A stretch of DNA of 26,817 nt from NCBI RefSeq assembly GCF_017377655.1, contig NZ_JAFREL010000033.1, positions 1-26,817 on the forward strand, in the 5' to 3' direction. Shown in pieces: positions 1 to 6,975 of the stretch. A program made the position numbers and the translations under genes. The notes beneath the pieces were generated by a model. That model made no database searches. It was not told the DNA's origin and worked only from the letters and a program-made list of their open reading frames with translations. Numbering within the stretch: the stretch's first letter is position 1; each line of letters begins with the position of its first letter. The stretch comes from Candidatus Enterococcus ferrettii (GTDB lineage Bacteria > Bacillota > Bacilli > Lactobacillales > Enterococcaceae).

Positions 1-50
1 AATTCAATTGGAAAACCAGTTCTCTCGACATTAATCTTTAAACCTTGCAT
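1..50 (-). CDS. Start of a tail-module gene, cut by the window edge
   Basis: The first 16 codons (reading MQGLKINVERTGFPIE) of a minus-strand gene that runs off the left edge. The ATG at 48-50 is preceded by AGGAGG at 59-64, a strong ribosome binding site at normal spacing. It lies directly after the major tail protein gene. In related siphophages that place is normally taken by the tail assembly chaperone gene, ahead of the tape measure gene. That role is inferred from position only; too little protein is visible to recognise. Confidence 0.6.
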   Translation of the reverse strand, partial: MQGLKINVERTGFPIE

Positions 51-67
51 AGAATATCCTCCTAGAA

Positions 68-89
68 AAGGGAGAGACTACTCTCCCTT
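68..89 (-). terminator. Hairpin after the major tail protein gene (weak terminator or processing/stability element)
   Basis: A perfect 9-bp stem (AAGGGAGAG/CTCTCCCTT) with a 4-nt loop. On the transcribed minus strand it is followed by TTTTC and then by the AGGAGG of the next gene. The U-tract is short, so it probably acts as a partial terminator or 3'-end stabiliser, lowering expression after an abundant structural gene. The stop codon of the proposed frameshifted tail protein (78-80) lies at the hairpin loop. Confidence 0.55.
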
Positions 90-167
90 AGTTTCATCTG
101 TTTCTTTTGGTACCCCTTTGCTCTTTGATACTTTTGCATTTCGAGTTTCAGGGGCTACGACTTTGGG
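78..167 (-). other. Candidate programmed -1 ribosomal frameshift and C-terminal extension of the major tail protein
   Basis: The end of the tail protein gene contains C CCA AAG (161-167), which fits the X XXY YYZ slippery heptamer in the zero frame, two codons before the TAG at 155-157. A -1 slip would continue GTC GTA GCC CCT and so on for 27 codons to TAG at 78-80. The extension is rich in Lys, Glu and Thr. The -1 frame is closed just upstream of the heptamer by a TAA, so entry can only occur here. A possible stimulatory stem, CCCCT/AGGGG, begins 6 nt after the heptamer and encloses about 32 nt, with a GTA/TAC continuation across a bulged G. Frameshifted major tail proteins are known in SPP1 (+1) and Listeria phage PSA (-1). 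Use here is inference. Confidence 0.5.
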
Positions 168-610
168 GTTTTAGTCGGTGCTTGGTCAAATGTAATTGTG
201 CAGCTGAACTCTTCGTAAGTAACAGCGTCGCCTGCCCCGGCAATGATATCGGTCACAGTAGCCTTGCCAACAAATGTATCCCCGTTAGTCTGAACTACTT
301 TGTGCCAGACTTTACGCCCGTTTCCGGTAAGATACTTCATGTCAGCAATCATTTTATGCGCTTTATCCTCAGCATCATAATAACCTTCTGGTGTATAAGC
401 TCCAGCTACTGACATTACTGTTGTTTCTGGCGTGCCATCGCCATCGTAGAATCCTTCTTCTTCGGTCTCTTCATTCGAATCATCACCGATTGTATTAATC
501 CACTTTGCTAAACGAACCCAATCTTTACTTGCTACTTCTGGTGCTGTGTCTTGTCCATCTACATAAGGCGCAAGCCAGTGTTCTCGTTTCGCATTCTTTT
601 GTCTAGCCAT
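155..610 (-). CDS. Major tail (tube) protein
   Basis: A 151-residue protein beginning MARQKNAKREHW, with AGGAGG seven bases before the ATG. Size, mixed beta-rich composition (TVTDIIAGAGDAVTYEEFSCTI at the C-end, described here as a beta hairpin) and position after three minor capsid genes fit the major tail protein of A118-like siphophages, which stacks in rings to form the tail tube. The acidic stretch near residues 43-60 (DSNEETEEEGFYDGDG) may be a surface loop. The gene is followed by a 105-base gap that is odd for this packed module; a -1 frameshift would turn most of that gap into coding sequence (see 78-167). Family assignment rests on gene order and general sequence character. Confidence 0.8.
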   Translation of the reverse strand: MARQKNAKREHWLAPYVDGQDTAPEVASKDWVRLAKWINTIGDDSNEETEEEGFYDGDGTPETTVMSVAGAYTPEGYYDAEDKAHKMIADMKYLTGNGRKVWHKVVQTNGDTFVGKATVTDIIAGAGDAVTYEEFSCTITFDQAPTKTPKS

Positions 611-621
611 TAGTTTTCCTC

Positions 622-1005
622 CTAATAAGTTGTTAGATTTGCTTGAACATCAAACAAAAAAACGAACCAGCCTTGTTCATCAGCAGCGCTGATAAATGGC
701 TTGTTCGCTATTGAGATCGAATCGAAATCAAACGATTCATCTTTACTTTTTACTTCTTCTAGTTTCTCTACATAATCAGAAATAGTCCATAAAGTCTTTT
801 CGATCAAGTTGCCATCTTTAGACTTCATAGCTATTTCATAATTCAGTTGTTGGTCTTTTACATTGTCGTAATATTCAGTAATTACGCTGCCACCAGGTAA
901 AGGATATATAACTAATGAGTCATCTAATAGATATCCTTTCTTAAGTTTAATTGGCAAATCAGGTATAGAGTTGATCGAGTCTTTCAAACGGTCGATAAAA
1001 TCCAC
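622..1005 (-). CDS. Minor capsid protein (Minor_capsid_3-like), head completion / tail terminator
   Basis: About 127 residues, starting with GTG at 1003-1005 and reading VDFIDRLKDSIN. The GTG overlaps the preceding TAG stop (TAGTG), which indicates translational coupling. A longer reading frame back to 1077 exists but would overlap the previous gene by 70 bases, so I reject that start. The protein resembles the A118-type minor capsid family that follows the two other small minor capsid proteins. Its position just before the tail tube gene suggests it sits at the head-tail junction or caps the tail. Exact role is inferred from synteny. Confidence 0.7.
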   Translation of the reverse strand: MDFIDRLKDSINSIPDLPIKLKKGYLLDDSLVIYPLPGGSVITEYYDNVKDQQLNYEIAMKSKDGNLIEKTLWTISDYVEKLEEVKSKDESFDFDSISIANKPFISAADEQGWFVFLFDVQANLTTY

Positions 1006-1331
1006 TACAACCCAGCCCCCTTCAAGAATGCACGTTTCCATGCAGGCAGATTCAATGCTCTTGCTTTCTTGTCCCAACGTGGTCCAGTACCAGGAGTGCT
1101 GTATTTTCTTGCTGGTACATAAAACTGTTTTCTAGCATAGGGCATTTCATAAAGAATTTTACTGCCATCATGGGAAAGGTGTCCTGACTGTCGCAAATGG
1201 TTATCCTTTTTCGGTACAAACGGATTCATATCAGCAAGTGCCTGATTACCAAATGCGTAGCGACCTCTTTCGAAAGCTTGCTTACTTAGCTTTCCACGGA
1301 CACCCGATAAATTAACTGTTACTCCACTCAT
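1005..1331 (-). CDS. Minor capsid protein (Minor_capsid_2-like)
   Basis: A 108-residue basic protein starting MSGVTVNLSG. Its ATG at 1329-1331 shares a base with the preceding TAA stop (TAATG). It contains a Gly/Arg/Lys-rich central part (KKDNHLRQSGHLSHDG) followed by YVPARKYSTPGTGPRWDKKA. This pattern is typical of small HK97-gp10-like or A118 minor capsid neck proteins, which join the connector to the tail. It is one of three consecutive overlapping small genes between connector and tail tube, an arrangement characteristic of A118-like phages. Confidence 0.72.
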   Translation of the reverse strand: MSGVTVNLSGVRGKLSKQAFERGRYAFGNQALADMNPFVPKKDNHLRQSGHLSHDGSKILYEMPYARKQFYVPARKYSTPGTGPRWDKKARALNLPAWKRAFLKGAGL

Positions 1332-1675
1332 TACACCACCCCTAATTCATATGAATAAACTTGGTCAACGAATGGCTCTTTAAATACTGCAGCACTGGTA
1401 ACCGTATGCTCTACACCATCAAAAACAAGCACATCTTGCTCTTTAAATGCTGGTAGCGGATCGGTTAGCCCGTTGTAGCAAAATACAGTAGCATTAAACA
1501 GCAACTGTTTCCCCTGAGTTCCAAAGGTGTATGACGGGTTTCGATCAATACGAATATAATTTACTTGCTGATCATCTTCATACTCGGGCTTATTGTAATC
1601 ATCACCTTGACCCTTATATGATCTATATACCATCGAATCAACAAGCGTTTCTTTTGGTGGCTTAGGTATCAACAT
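1331..1675 (-). CDS. Minor capsid protein (Minor_capsid_1-like), head-tail stopper candidate
   Basis: A 114-residue protein (MLIPKPPKETLVDSMVYRS) with a beta-rich middle and the segment VLVFDGVEHTVTSAAVFKEP. Its start overlaps the end of the connector gene by seven bases, so the genes are coupled. Length and position immediately after the head-tail connector fit the A118-type minor capsid protein 1 family, probably equivalent to the stopper that closes the portal channel after packaging. The stopper role is inference; the family call comes from gene order and general sequence similarity. Confidence 0.72.
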   Translation of the reverse strand: MLIPKPPKETLVDSMVYRSYKGQGDDYNKPEYEDDQQVNYIRIDRNPSYTFGTQGKQLLFNATVFCYNGLTDPLPAFKEQDVLVFDGVEHTVTSAAVFKEPFVDQVYSYELGVV

Positions 1676-2064
1676 GACCGAACACCTCGATACAATAAGC
1701 CAGTTCCTTCTAAGAATACAAAGACATCATCAGGAACTAACGACTTGCTTTCATTTGCACCACTAGAATTGTAACGGGTGCCGTTTGATATTGACGTAGA
1801 GCCAATCTGAAAGCTTTGAGGCATCTTGTTTAATGATTCAAAGGTATCGGCGTCCATTTCCGTAAAGTAGTTTATCTGAGCTACTAGGGCCTTCTTGAAA
1901 CGACTCGAACGAAACTCTACATCTGCGGTAATATCATTCCTAATATAGAAATTGTTGGTAATGTTTTCCAGTAGAGCCTCAGCCTTCATGTAAAAGTGGT
2001 TAAACTTCTCTTCTGAAGCCCTGCCGTCTAATTTCTGATAATCTTCAAAACTAAGGTAGCTCAT
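1669..2064 (-). CDS. Head-tail connector (gp6/gp15-like adaptor)
   Basis: A 131-residue, mostly helical protein starting MSYLSFEDYQKL, with GGAGG before the ATG. It lies directly downstream of the major capsid gene, the usual place for the DNA-packaging adaptor that docks under the portal. The helical N-terminal half (EEKFNHFYMKAEALLENIT), the internal FKKALVAQINYFTEM helix and a more variable C-terminal tail are typical of gp6-like connectors. It is separated from the capsid gene by a hairpin (2085-2105) that probably lowers its expression relative to capsid protein. Confidence 0.75.
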   Translation of the reverse strand: MSYLSFEDYQKLDGRASEEKFNHFYMKAEALLENITNNFYIRNDITADVEFRSSRFKKALVAQINYFTEMDADTFESLNKMPQSFQIGSTSISNGTRYNSSGANESKSLVPDDVFVFLEGTGLLYRGVRSC

Positions 2065-2084
2065 GATCTCCCTCCTCAGAAAGA

Positions 2085-2105
2085 AAGAGAGCCAAAAGCT
2101 CTCTT
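2085..2105 (-). terminator. Hairpin at the major capsid stop codon (partial terminator)
   Basis: An 8-bp perfect stem, AAGAGAGC/GCTCTCTT, with a 5-nt loop, overlapping the capsid gene stop codon at 2104-2106. On the minus strand it is followed by TCTTTCT and then by the GAGGAGG of the connector gene. The stem is similar in composition and placement to that after the tail protein gene (68-89). It probably terminates part of the transcripts or protects the abundant capsid mRNA. Confidence 0.55.
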
Positions 2106-3105
2106 ATAATTTGTGTTGAATAGCAACTAAGCCGATTTGTTTGTCTTCGTAAACTTTTTCCCAGTTTTTAGGATTAGACAAATCTTTGTTTGTCGGTGTG
2201 ATTTCACCAGATTCACGATCGGCATTTGTAAATTTAACCCCGTATGGGTGCATTGTGAACGCTCGACGTGTATAGACTTCATCATTTCCTTTTTTAGCAT
2301 TACGAGCTTTCTCAAAGCTTGTAAGCTTTGCAGGAGTACCCGTGTTTCGACCGATTGCTCCTGAAGCAAATAAGTAAGAAGTGTAAACTTTAGACGCACC
2401 TGTGCCGCTTGCTGGTACACCATCGTCAATCACGACTTGATAGCCTAAATAGGTAGGAATGTTTACTTCTCCACGAGCATTAGGAATAAACGCAATCAAG
2501 TTTTGCTTTTGTAACGCTGTGTAAACCGCTGAATGCATAACGATCATGCTTAAGCGGTCTGCAGAATCTCCAAGCAGTTGTTTAGCGTCCAAAACTAATT
2601 CACCTGTAATAGAGGTTGTTTTTTTCGACAACAAATGTGTTCCATTTAAGGGACCAGCAGGAACGGAAGCTCCTGTATCAGCATCTGCAAACAAGCCATT
2701 TAAAACGTTAATAAGAACGTGTTGTTCCCGTCGTAACCACCAAGAAGCAATTTTCCCTAGCAGTGCCCCTAGAGGATCATCACCGGAAATAACTGCTGCC
2801 AGTTCATTAACTGACCATCCACGCCCACGGTACATAACCGCTGCAATATCTGCTCCAGCTGTAATTTTCCCTGTTTCTAATTCCTTTTCTCCGTCTCCAA
2901 GTGTTTCATCTTCACCATCTAGATCATTCCAGAATGGCATATTGACTAATAACCCACCTGCTGTAATATTTTTGGATACCTCTGCATCTGCAACCGCAAC
3001 TCCTGACTGGATGATTGCTGATTTTTCTTCTGTAAAGTTATCCATATACGCATTGAACACTTCTGGTGTAACTACATCTAGTAATTTAGTAATTTCATTT
3101 GCCAT
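2104..3105 (-). CDS. Major capsid protein
   Basis: 333 residues, MANEITKLLDVVTPEVFNAY at the N-end, with GGAGAG before the ATG. It follows the scaffold gene by only three bases. The protein carries features of HK97-fold coat proteins of the A118/SPP1 type: an N-terminal arm with a VVTPEVF motif, the central MYRGRGWSVNELAA segment, a spine helix near GKIASWWLRREQHVLINVLNGLF (quoted from 117 on in two parts: GKIASWWLRREQ and HVLINVLNGLF), and the C-terminal RRAFTMHPYGVKF motif common in this family. No N-terminal prohead domain is fused, which agrees with the separate scaffold. About 415 copies per capsid would be expected for T=7, which is general knowledge, not seen here. Confidence 0.9.
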   Translation of the reverse strand: MANEITKLLDVVTPEVFNAYMDNFTEEKSAIIQSGVAVADAEVSKNITAGGLLVNMPFWNDLDGEDETLGDGEKELETGKITAGADIAAVMYRGRGWSVNELAAVISGDDPLGALLGKIASWWLRREQHVLINVLNGLFADADTGASVPAGPLNGTHLLSKKTTSITGELVLDAKQLLGDSADRLSMIVMHSAVYTALQKQNLIAFIPNARGEVNIPTYLGYQVVIDDGVPASGTGASKVYTSYLFASGAIGRNTGTPAKLTSFEKARNAKKGNDEVYTRRAFTMHPYGVKFTNADRESGEITPTNKDLSNPKNWEKVYEDKQIGLVAIQHKL

Positions 3106-3108
3106 GTA

Positions 3109-3702
3109 TTATTTCTCTCCTTCTTTTTGTAAAAACTGTGTTAAATTGAATGCTTCTGACTTCATTTGTTGTTTCATCGTCCCAGAAGGTTCTTGAGCCC
3201 CCTGAGGATTACCGCCGACAACGATTTTGGGTGTTGCTGGAGTATTTACTTCTTGCTGAAACAAAAATGCCTTACTTTCCTGCAACCCTTTTAGTTGTTC
3301 CTCAAATCCTTGCAACTTGCCATCTACGACCTTAATTGTGTCTTTGTCCAACTGTCCTAACACAATGTCTTCGTCTAACGCCTGTGCTTCTTTAAGCGCT
3401 AGTTTGATAGCAAAGTCCTTTTGTTGCTCTGCGAGTTTCGTTTCAGATTCAGTTTTAGCAGAATTGAACTTTTCTTGTAAGTCAGTTAGTTGCTGGGTCA
3501 GTTCCTCATTCCCTTTTGCAGACTCTTTTAGTGAATCTAGCTCAGTTTGATTAGTCGTCAGCTGGTCCTTGAATTGGTCACGCTCTTGCTCTGCAGTAGC
3601 TACGCTTTTATTCAATTCATTCACTGTTTGACCATGTAAAGCCATGATTGAGCCGATTTGTTCATCTGATAACCCTAATTCCTTCAACTGTTCTCTTTTC
3701 AT
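3109..3702 (-). CDS. Capsid scaffolding protein (phage minor structural protein GP20 family)
   Basis: 197 residues (MKREQLKELGLSDEQIGSIM) dominated by a long, charged coiled coil from about residue 30 to 100 (repeated Gln/Glu/Leu heptads such as LTQQLTDLQEKF), followed by a Pro/Gly-rich linker and a short C-terminal helix (SEAFNLTQFLQKEGEK). This architecture is characteristic of GP20-type scaffolds that guide procapsid assembly and then exit. Its place directly before the major capsid gene supports the call. The C-terminal helix is likely the capsid-binding part, by analogy with SPP1 and P22. Confidence 0.88.
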   Translation of the reverse strand: MKREQLKELGLSDEQIGSIMALHGQTVNELNKSVATAEQERDQFKDQLTTNQTELDSLKESAKGNEELTQQLTDLQEKFNSAKTESETKLAEQQKDFAIKLALKEAQALDEDIVLGQLDKDTIKVVDGKLQGFEEQLKGLQESKAFLFQQEVNTPATPKIVVGGNPQGAQEPSGTMKQQMKSEAFNLTQFLQKEGEK

Positions 3703-3784
3703 TTAATTCATCCTTTCGAGTTTTGACGTGGCTACGACCACGATGGATTAAGCAGTTTAACGCCATGTTCAGGGCAAAATAAAA

Positions 3785-3799
3785 AGCCTTATCGCGGCT
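3785..3799 (-). terminator. Weak hairpin with T-rich tail between accessory gene and scaffold gene
   Basis: On the minus strand a 4-bp AGCC/GGCT stem with a 7-nt loop is followed by TTTTATTTT. It overlaps the stop codon at 3798-3800. The stem is short, so termination is uncertain, but it marks a 95-base gap ahead of the scaffold gene, where expression has to rise. A second small stem (CGTGG/CCACG, around 3727-3742) lies in the same gap. Confidence 0.3.
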
Positions 3800-4025
3800 A
3801 ACGAGATTTAGGATCACCATCACTTCCCGCCATATTGAACTTTCTTTGTTCAAATTCGGCAATGTCATCGCTCATAAAGTCGATTGATTTTTGATAGAGT
3901 TTGTCCGGTGGTTTCTTCTGCATTTCATTGATAAGGTATTTCTGATAATTTTCATCAAGTCCTTTGAAAAACTCCATGAAAGCATCTTGTGAGTTGCGTT
4001 GTTTTACTTGTTTGTGGGTTTCCAT
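3798..4025 (-). CDS. Small hypothetical structural-module protein
   Basis: About 75 residues starting METHKQVKQRNSQDAFMEFF. I place the start at the ATG 4023-4025, eight bases after AGGGAG. A GTG nine bases upstream overlaps that ribosome binding site and is less likely. The protein is charged and helical (FFKGLDENYQKYLINEMQKK) with a disordered C-end (NMAGSDGDPKSR). It lies between a zinc-ribbon gene and the scaffold gene in the morphogenesis operon. I do not recognise the family. Confidence 0.6.
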   Translation of the reverse strand: METHKQVKQRNSQDAFMEFFKGLDENYQKYLINEMQKKPPDKLYQKSIDFMSDDIAEFEQRKFNMAGSDGDPKSR

Positions 4026-4037
4026 CAACTTCACTCC

Positions 4038-4298
4038 CTATTCGTAATTCTTTTTCAGTTCATCCATTTCACTAAGAATCAATTCAGCAAGCTCTGCCTT
4101 CTTTTTCCCCGGCTTAGTGTGCTGCTGCTTAACCATCAAGCCGCTTATCCGTTTATTGGTGTAGCTGTGAGTCACTTTCCCCTTACACTGCTTACATTCA
4201 GCGTAATTGTGTTGAATGCCATCGCTCAACTTGTCCTGTTTCATAATTAGAGGTGTTAATTCGCTGCAAAAGCCGCATTGAAATAGTTGTTCTGCCAT
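4038..4298 (-). CDS. Small zinc-ribbon protein of the head module
   Basis: 86 residues with two CxxC pairs, CGFC at residues 8-11 and CKQC at about 35-38, which would bind one zinc ion. They are followed by THSYTNKRISGLM and a Lys/Glu-rich C-terminal helix. GGAGG precedes the ATG. Small proteins with this plan (CxxC, about 24 residues, CxxC, then an aromatic HxYT segment) recur between the minor capsid and scaffold genes of A118-like phages. Some database entries call them transglycosylases, but no catalytic domain is visible here. Function unknown. Confidence 0.68.
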   Translation of the reverse strand: MAEQLFQCGFCSELTPLIMKQDKLSDGIQHNYAECKQCKGKVTHSYTNKRISGLMVKQQHTKPGKKKAELAELILSEMDELKKNYE

Positions 4299-4309
4299 CC
4301 TTGTTCCTC

Positions 4310-5464
4310 CTAAAAGTCGTCATACCTGAAATCCTTCAGCAAAGTATTAAGCGGCGTATAGACTTTCTCACGCTTATAATTCCTGCTTAGGTACTCGTTT
4401 GAAGCTACTAGCTCTCTAGTTCGTTTCTGCATCGCTCTAACCTTACGACCCCACTCAGCCGCGTTGTCAGTGTGTCCCATAGCCTCAGCTACCATCTGAT
4501 TCTTTTTAAGCTTGACAATGGCGCGTTCTAGTTCTCGCTGTTTCTTCATAAGCTTAGAGACTTCCGCATTCTCCCTTGCATCATAGGAAGGCTGGTTGTT
4601 AGTATTAACGCCAGGTATAAATGGAATGTGCAAATGGTTGCAATTGACTCCTCTATGACCGCCAGGAGTTCCATATTCAGCTTTCCAATACGGATCGTAA
4701 ATGCTTTTATACTCACTACCAGGTGGCACACTATCTCTTAAATCGACAACATGACCTTGAATAAGTGAACAAGCTGGGCGTGCTCCCATGTGACTTGTTA
4801 CAACAACCGTGTGAACGCCATATTCAGCCATACGGTCTTTTCGTAAAGTATCATAGGTATTTGCTAATGTAGACTTTAAAACCGTTCTAACATACCGCTC
4901 TAGGCTCCAAGAATGCCCTCCTTTATCAATAAAAGCACTGCGAATTCCTTTTTGTGCCAATTCTTGGATCGCTTTTTCTAATGATTGGTCGAAGTTCAAT
5001 AGTCCTGCATTAAACAATGCTTGCGTCCGTTGCAATACTCCTTGATAAGCCTGTGTTGCAGCACCCAAGCCGTAATTCGTAGTAACGAGTGTCTGATTGA
5101 TTAAGTTATCAATGCCGGACCATGATTGATCCGCATAGCTCTTAATGATATTGTCCAAATTGCTAGGCATTGGCATAGTTTCATACGGCATGACCTTGTC
5201 AATATCGGTCACTGTTTGCTTACCTGCAGCTTCAAACATCTTGTTAATCTCTGACTCGGCAATCCCTGTAACCTTGGATAGTTCCTTTACGACCTCATTG
5301 TTGAATAGGTGTAAATCCTTCAAAGCTTCTGTTTGCCACTCCAAAATGTCTGTATGACCACTTGATAGCCGCTTAATCATAATGCGGAGTATTTCACCTT
5401 CTAGTGAATTGTAAAGCTCAGCAAAGTTGCTTGACCATAAGTCGAGTTGGTGAGGTGTAATCAT
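4310..5464 (-). CDS. Minor capsid protein 2 / MuF-like protein
   Basis: 384 residues (MITPHQLDLWSSNFAELYNS). The N-terminal two thirds are helical and portal-associated in this family. From about residue 170 to 285 there is a MuF-type region with ARPACSLIQGHVVDLRD, YDPYWKAEYGTPGGHRGVNC and NHLHIPFIPG. The spaced Cys and His residues are typical of the phage minor capsid protein 2 / MuF C-domain. The last 90 residues are charged helix. The start overlaps the portal stop (TAATG), so the two are coupled. The protein is probably packaged inside the head or bound at the portal and may help DNA ejection; this is family knowledge. Confidence 0.85.
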   Translation of the reverse strand: MITPHQLDLWSSNFAELYNSLEGEILRIMIKRLSSGHTDILEWQTEALKDLHLFNNEVVKELSKVTGIAESEINKMFEAAGKQTVTDIDKVMPYETMPMPSNLDNIIKSYADQSWSGIDNLINQTLVTTNYGLGAATQAYQGVLQRTQALFNAGLLNFDQSLEKAIQELAQKGIRSAFIDKGGHSWSLERYVRTVLKSTLANTYDTLRKDRMAEYGVHTVVVTSHMGARPACSLIQGHVVDLRDSVPPGSEYKSIYDPYWKAEYGTPGGHRGVNCNHLHIPFIPGVNTNNQPSYDARENAEVSKLMKKQRELERAIVKLKKNQMVAEAMGHTDNAAEWGRKVRAMQKRTRELVASNEYLSRNYKREKVYTPLNTLLKDFRYDDF

Positions 5465-6963
5465 TACTCATCATCCCCTAGCTCCTGTTGCTCAATGAAG
5501 GCTTGAACCTCTCCTGGGTCTAAAGCATTTTGTTCCATCATAATCAATTTGAACCATTGCATTGCCTCTTTATCAGACAATCCATACTGACGCTTCATAG
5601 CTTCGATTTTAGGCATCATTTGTGCAGTCACAGCTTTTGTATTGTAATCTAGCTGAGCCTCCTTAGATTCAAACACACCATCATCAAAATCGACATTGAT
5701 AGCAAAGTCTGTTTCTCCTCGGTAAAGCCCACAAGCTTCGGCAAGCTCAAATATTGTAATGACTAACTCCTTCATTGCCTCTGATATGATTTGGACATTG
5801 TCGGAGCGAGTCGAATACGTTTCACTGTTCTCGCTGATGATTTCTGTCGCTGTTTTAACTGATTGACCATCAAAACTGAAGGTGCCAGCACTGAAACCTG
5901 TCTGCATTTCAACAATGCGAAGAATGAAATTGATTGAATCAATGTATTCTTGCGATCTTAGAGAAGGTGCAAAAGCATCTATGAACGGTTCATCCGTTTT
6001 CAGCTGCTGGAATACATCGGTTTTACTGTCAAATCGTCTAATTGGGTTCCCTTTTGTATCGTATCGAACTCTAAAAAAGTGATCGCTTGCCATTATTTTT
6101 GTTGCTGCCTTATCAATCTCCCACATAAATTGGTCGTACTTATCGTTTAAATCCCTTAGCTGTTTCTTAGCGTTATCAATGACTCCAGCACCTAATGGAC
6201 TACCTAAATTCTTGTTGTTCTTTCCAGCAAGCTTTATATAAACGAATAACGGCCGCGTGAAGCCTTCCATGCGAGAGATTGGTTGAATATCTTTGTACTT
6301 CTCTACAGACGTCAAAGGAACACGTACACCCACTTGATAAGCTGACTCTGACTGATACAATTCATTACTTATGACATATGTTCCGTTCATCCACTCATGA
6401 AATTCTAGCAACGTGTAATAAATAGTCTTGTCACCCACCACTTCTTGCGTTGTAGTAGCTATTGCTGCTTCAGATATGTCATTCGTGTTTGACTGTAGTG
6501 GGTAAAAGCTATCAGCTTGGCAATATGAAATCTTGATTGTTTGTGATCCTTCGTCAAAATATGGTCTCATAACCAACCCGCTGATTGAATAACCGGCTTC
6601 TAACTCCTCACCGAAATTTTTACGAAATTTATTCTTGGCGAAAACTTCTTGAAGAAACTCATCGGCTGTCGTATCATCTAACGAGATTTGACAGCCTTCA
6701 TTGAAGACTAGCTTTGCTAACTTATGCGAAATCACTTTAGCAACATTGATTGAGTGATATTCTCGGCTCTCAATGCGGCCCTCACTGGTAATGTACTGAA
6801 CTTTAGGAAATAGTTGTTGATACATTCGTTTGTTCTCTAATATGCGGCTATACTCGTCTGCTGGCATATTGATCTTAGGATGATCAAGAATACTGTTTAA
6901 TGTTTCTACTACTCCGATTTTGGCCCCTCCTCTCCTCAGAAAGCTTCTTAGTTTATCAAACAC
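5464..6963 (-). CDS. Portal protein (SPP1 gp6 / A118 type)
   Basis: 499 residues, GTG start at 6961-6963 with AAGGAGG seven bases before it. It lies directly downstream of the terminase large subunit and upstream of the MuF-like protein, the standard order. The sequence has portal features: an N-terminal region with EYHSINVAKVISHKLAKLVF, a central MWEIDKAATKIMASDHFF segment, then the conserved IVEMQTGFSAGTFSFDGQ and KTATEIISENSETYST motifs of A118/SPP1-type portals, and an acidic C-terminus. Twelve copies form the ring through which DNA is packaged and ejected (family knowledge). Confidence 0.92.
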   Translation of the reverse strand: MFDKLRSFLRRGGAKIGVVETLNSILDHPKINMPADEYSRILENKRMYQQLFPKVQYITSEGRIESREYHSINVAKVISHKLAKLVFNEGCQISLDDTTADEFLQEVFAKNKFRKNFGEELEAGYSISGLVMRPYFDEGSQTIKISYCQADSFYPLQSNTNDISEAAIATTTQEVVGDKTIYYTLLEFHEWMNGTYVISNELYQSESAYQVGVRVPLTSVEKYKDIQPISRMEGFTRPLFVYIKLAGKNNKNLGSPLGAGVIDNAKKQLRDLNDKYDQFMWEIDKAATKIMASDHFFRVRYDTKGNPIRRFDSKTDVFQQLKTDEPFIDAFAPSLRSQEYIDSINFILRIVEMQTGFSAGTFSFDGQSVKTATEIISENSETYSTRSDNVQIISEAMKELVITIFELAEACGLYRGETDFAINVDFDDGVFESKEAQLDYNTKAVTAQMMPKIEAMKRQYGLSDKEAMQWFKLIMMEQNALDPGEVQAFIEQQELGDDE

Positions 6964-6975
6964 TTGTGCACCTCC

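Noticed and set aside
124..131. Tail gap (50-155) as simple untranslated spacer
   Set aside because: The -1 frame is open across almost the entire gap and is entered by a fitting slippery heptamer, which makes a coding extension the more economical reading, though unproven.
1005..1077. Longer start for the minor capsid gene ending at 622
   Set aside because: It would overlap the previous gene by 70 bases. The GTG at 1003-1005 overlaps the stop codon as in the neighbouring gene pairs.
2546..3196. 216-codon plus-strand open frame opposite the major capsid gene
   Set aside because: It is the reverse complement of a well-supported capsid gene, has no ribosome site, and its Ser/Pro-rich composition is typical of an antisense shadow.
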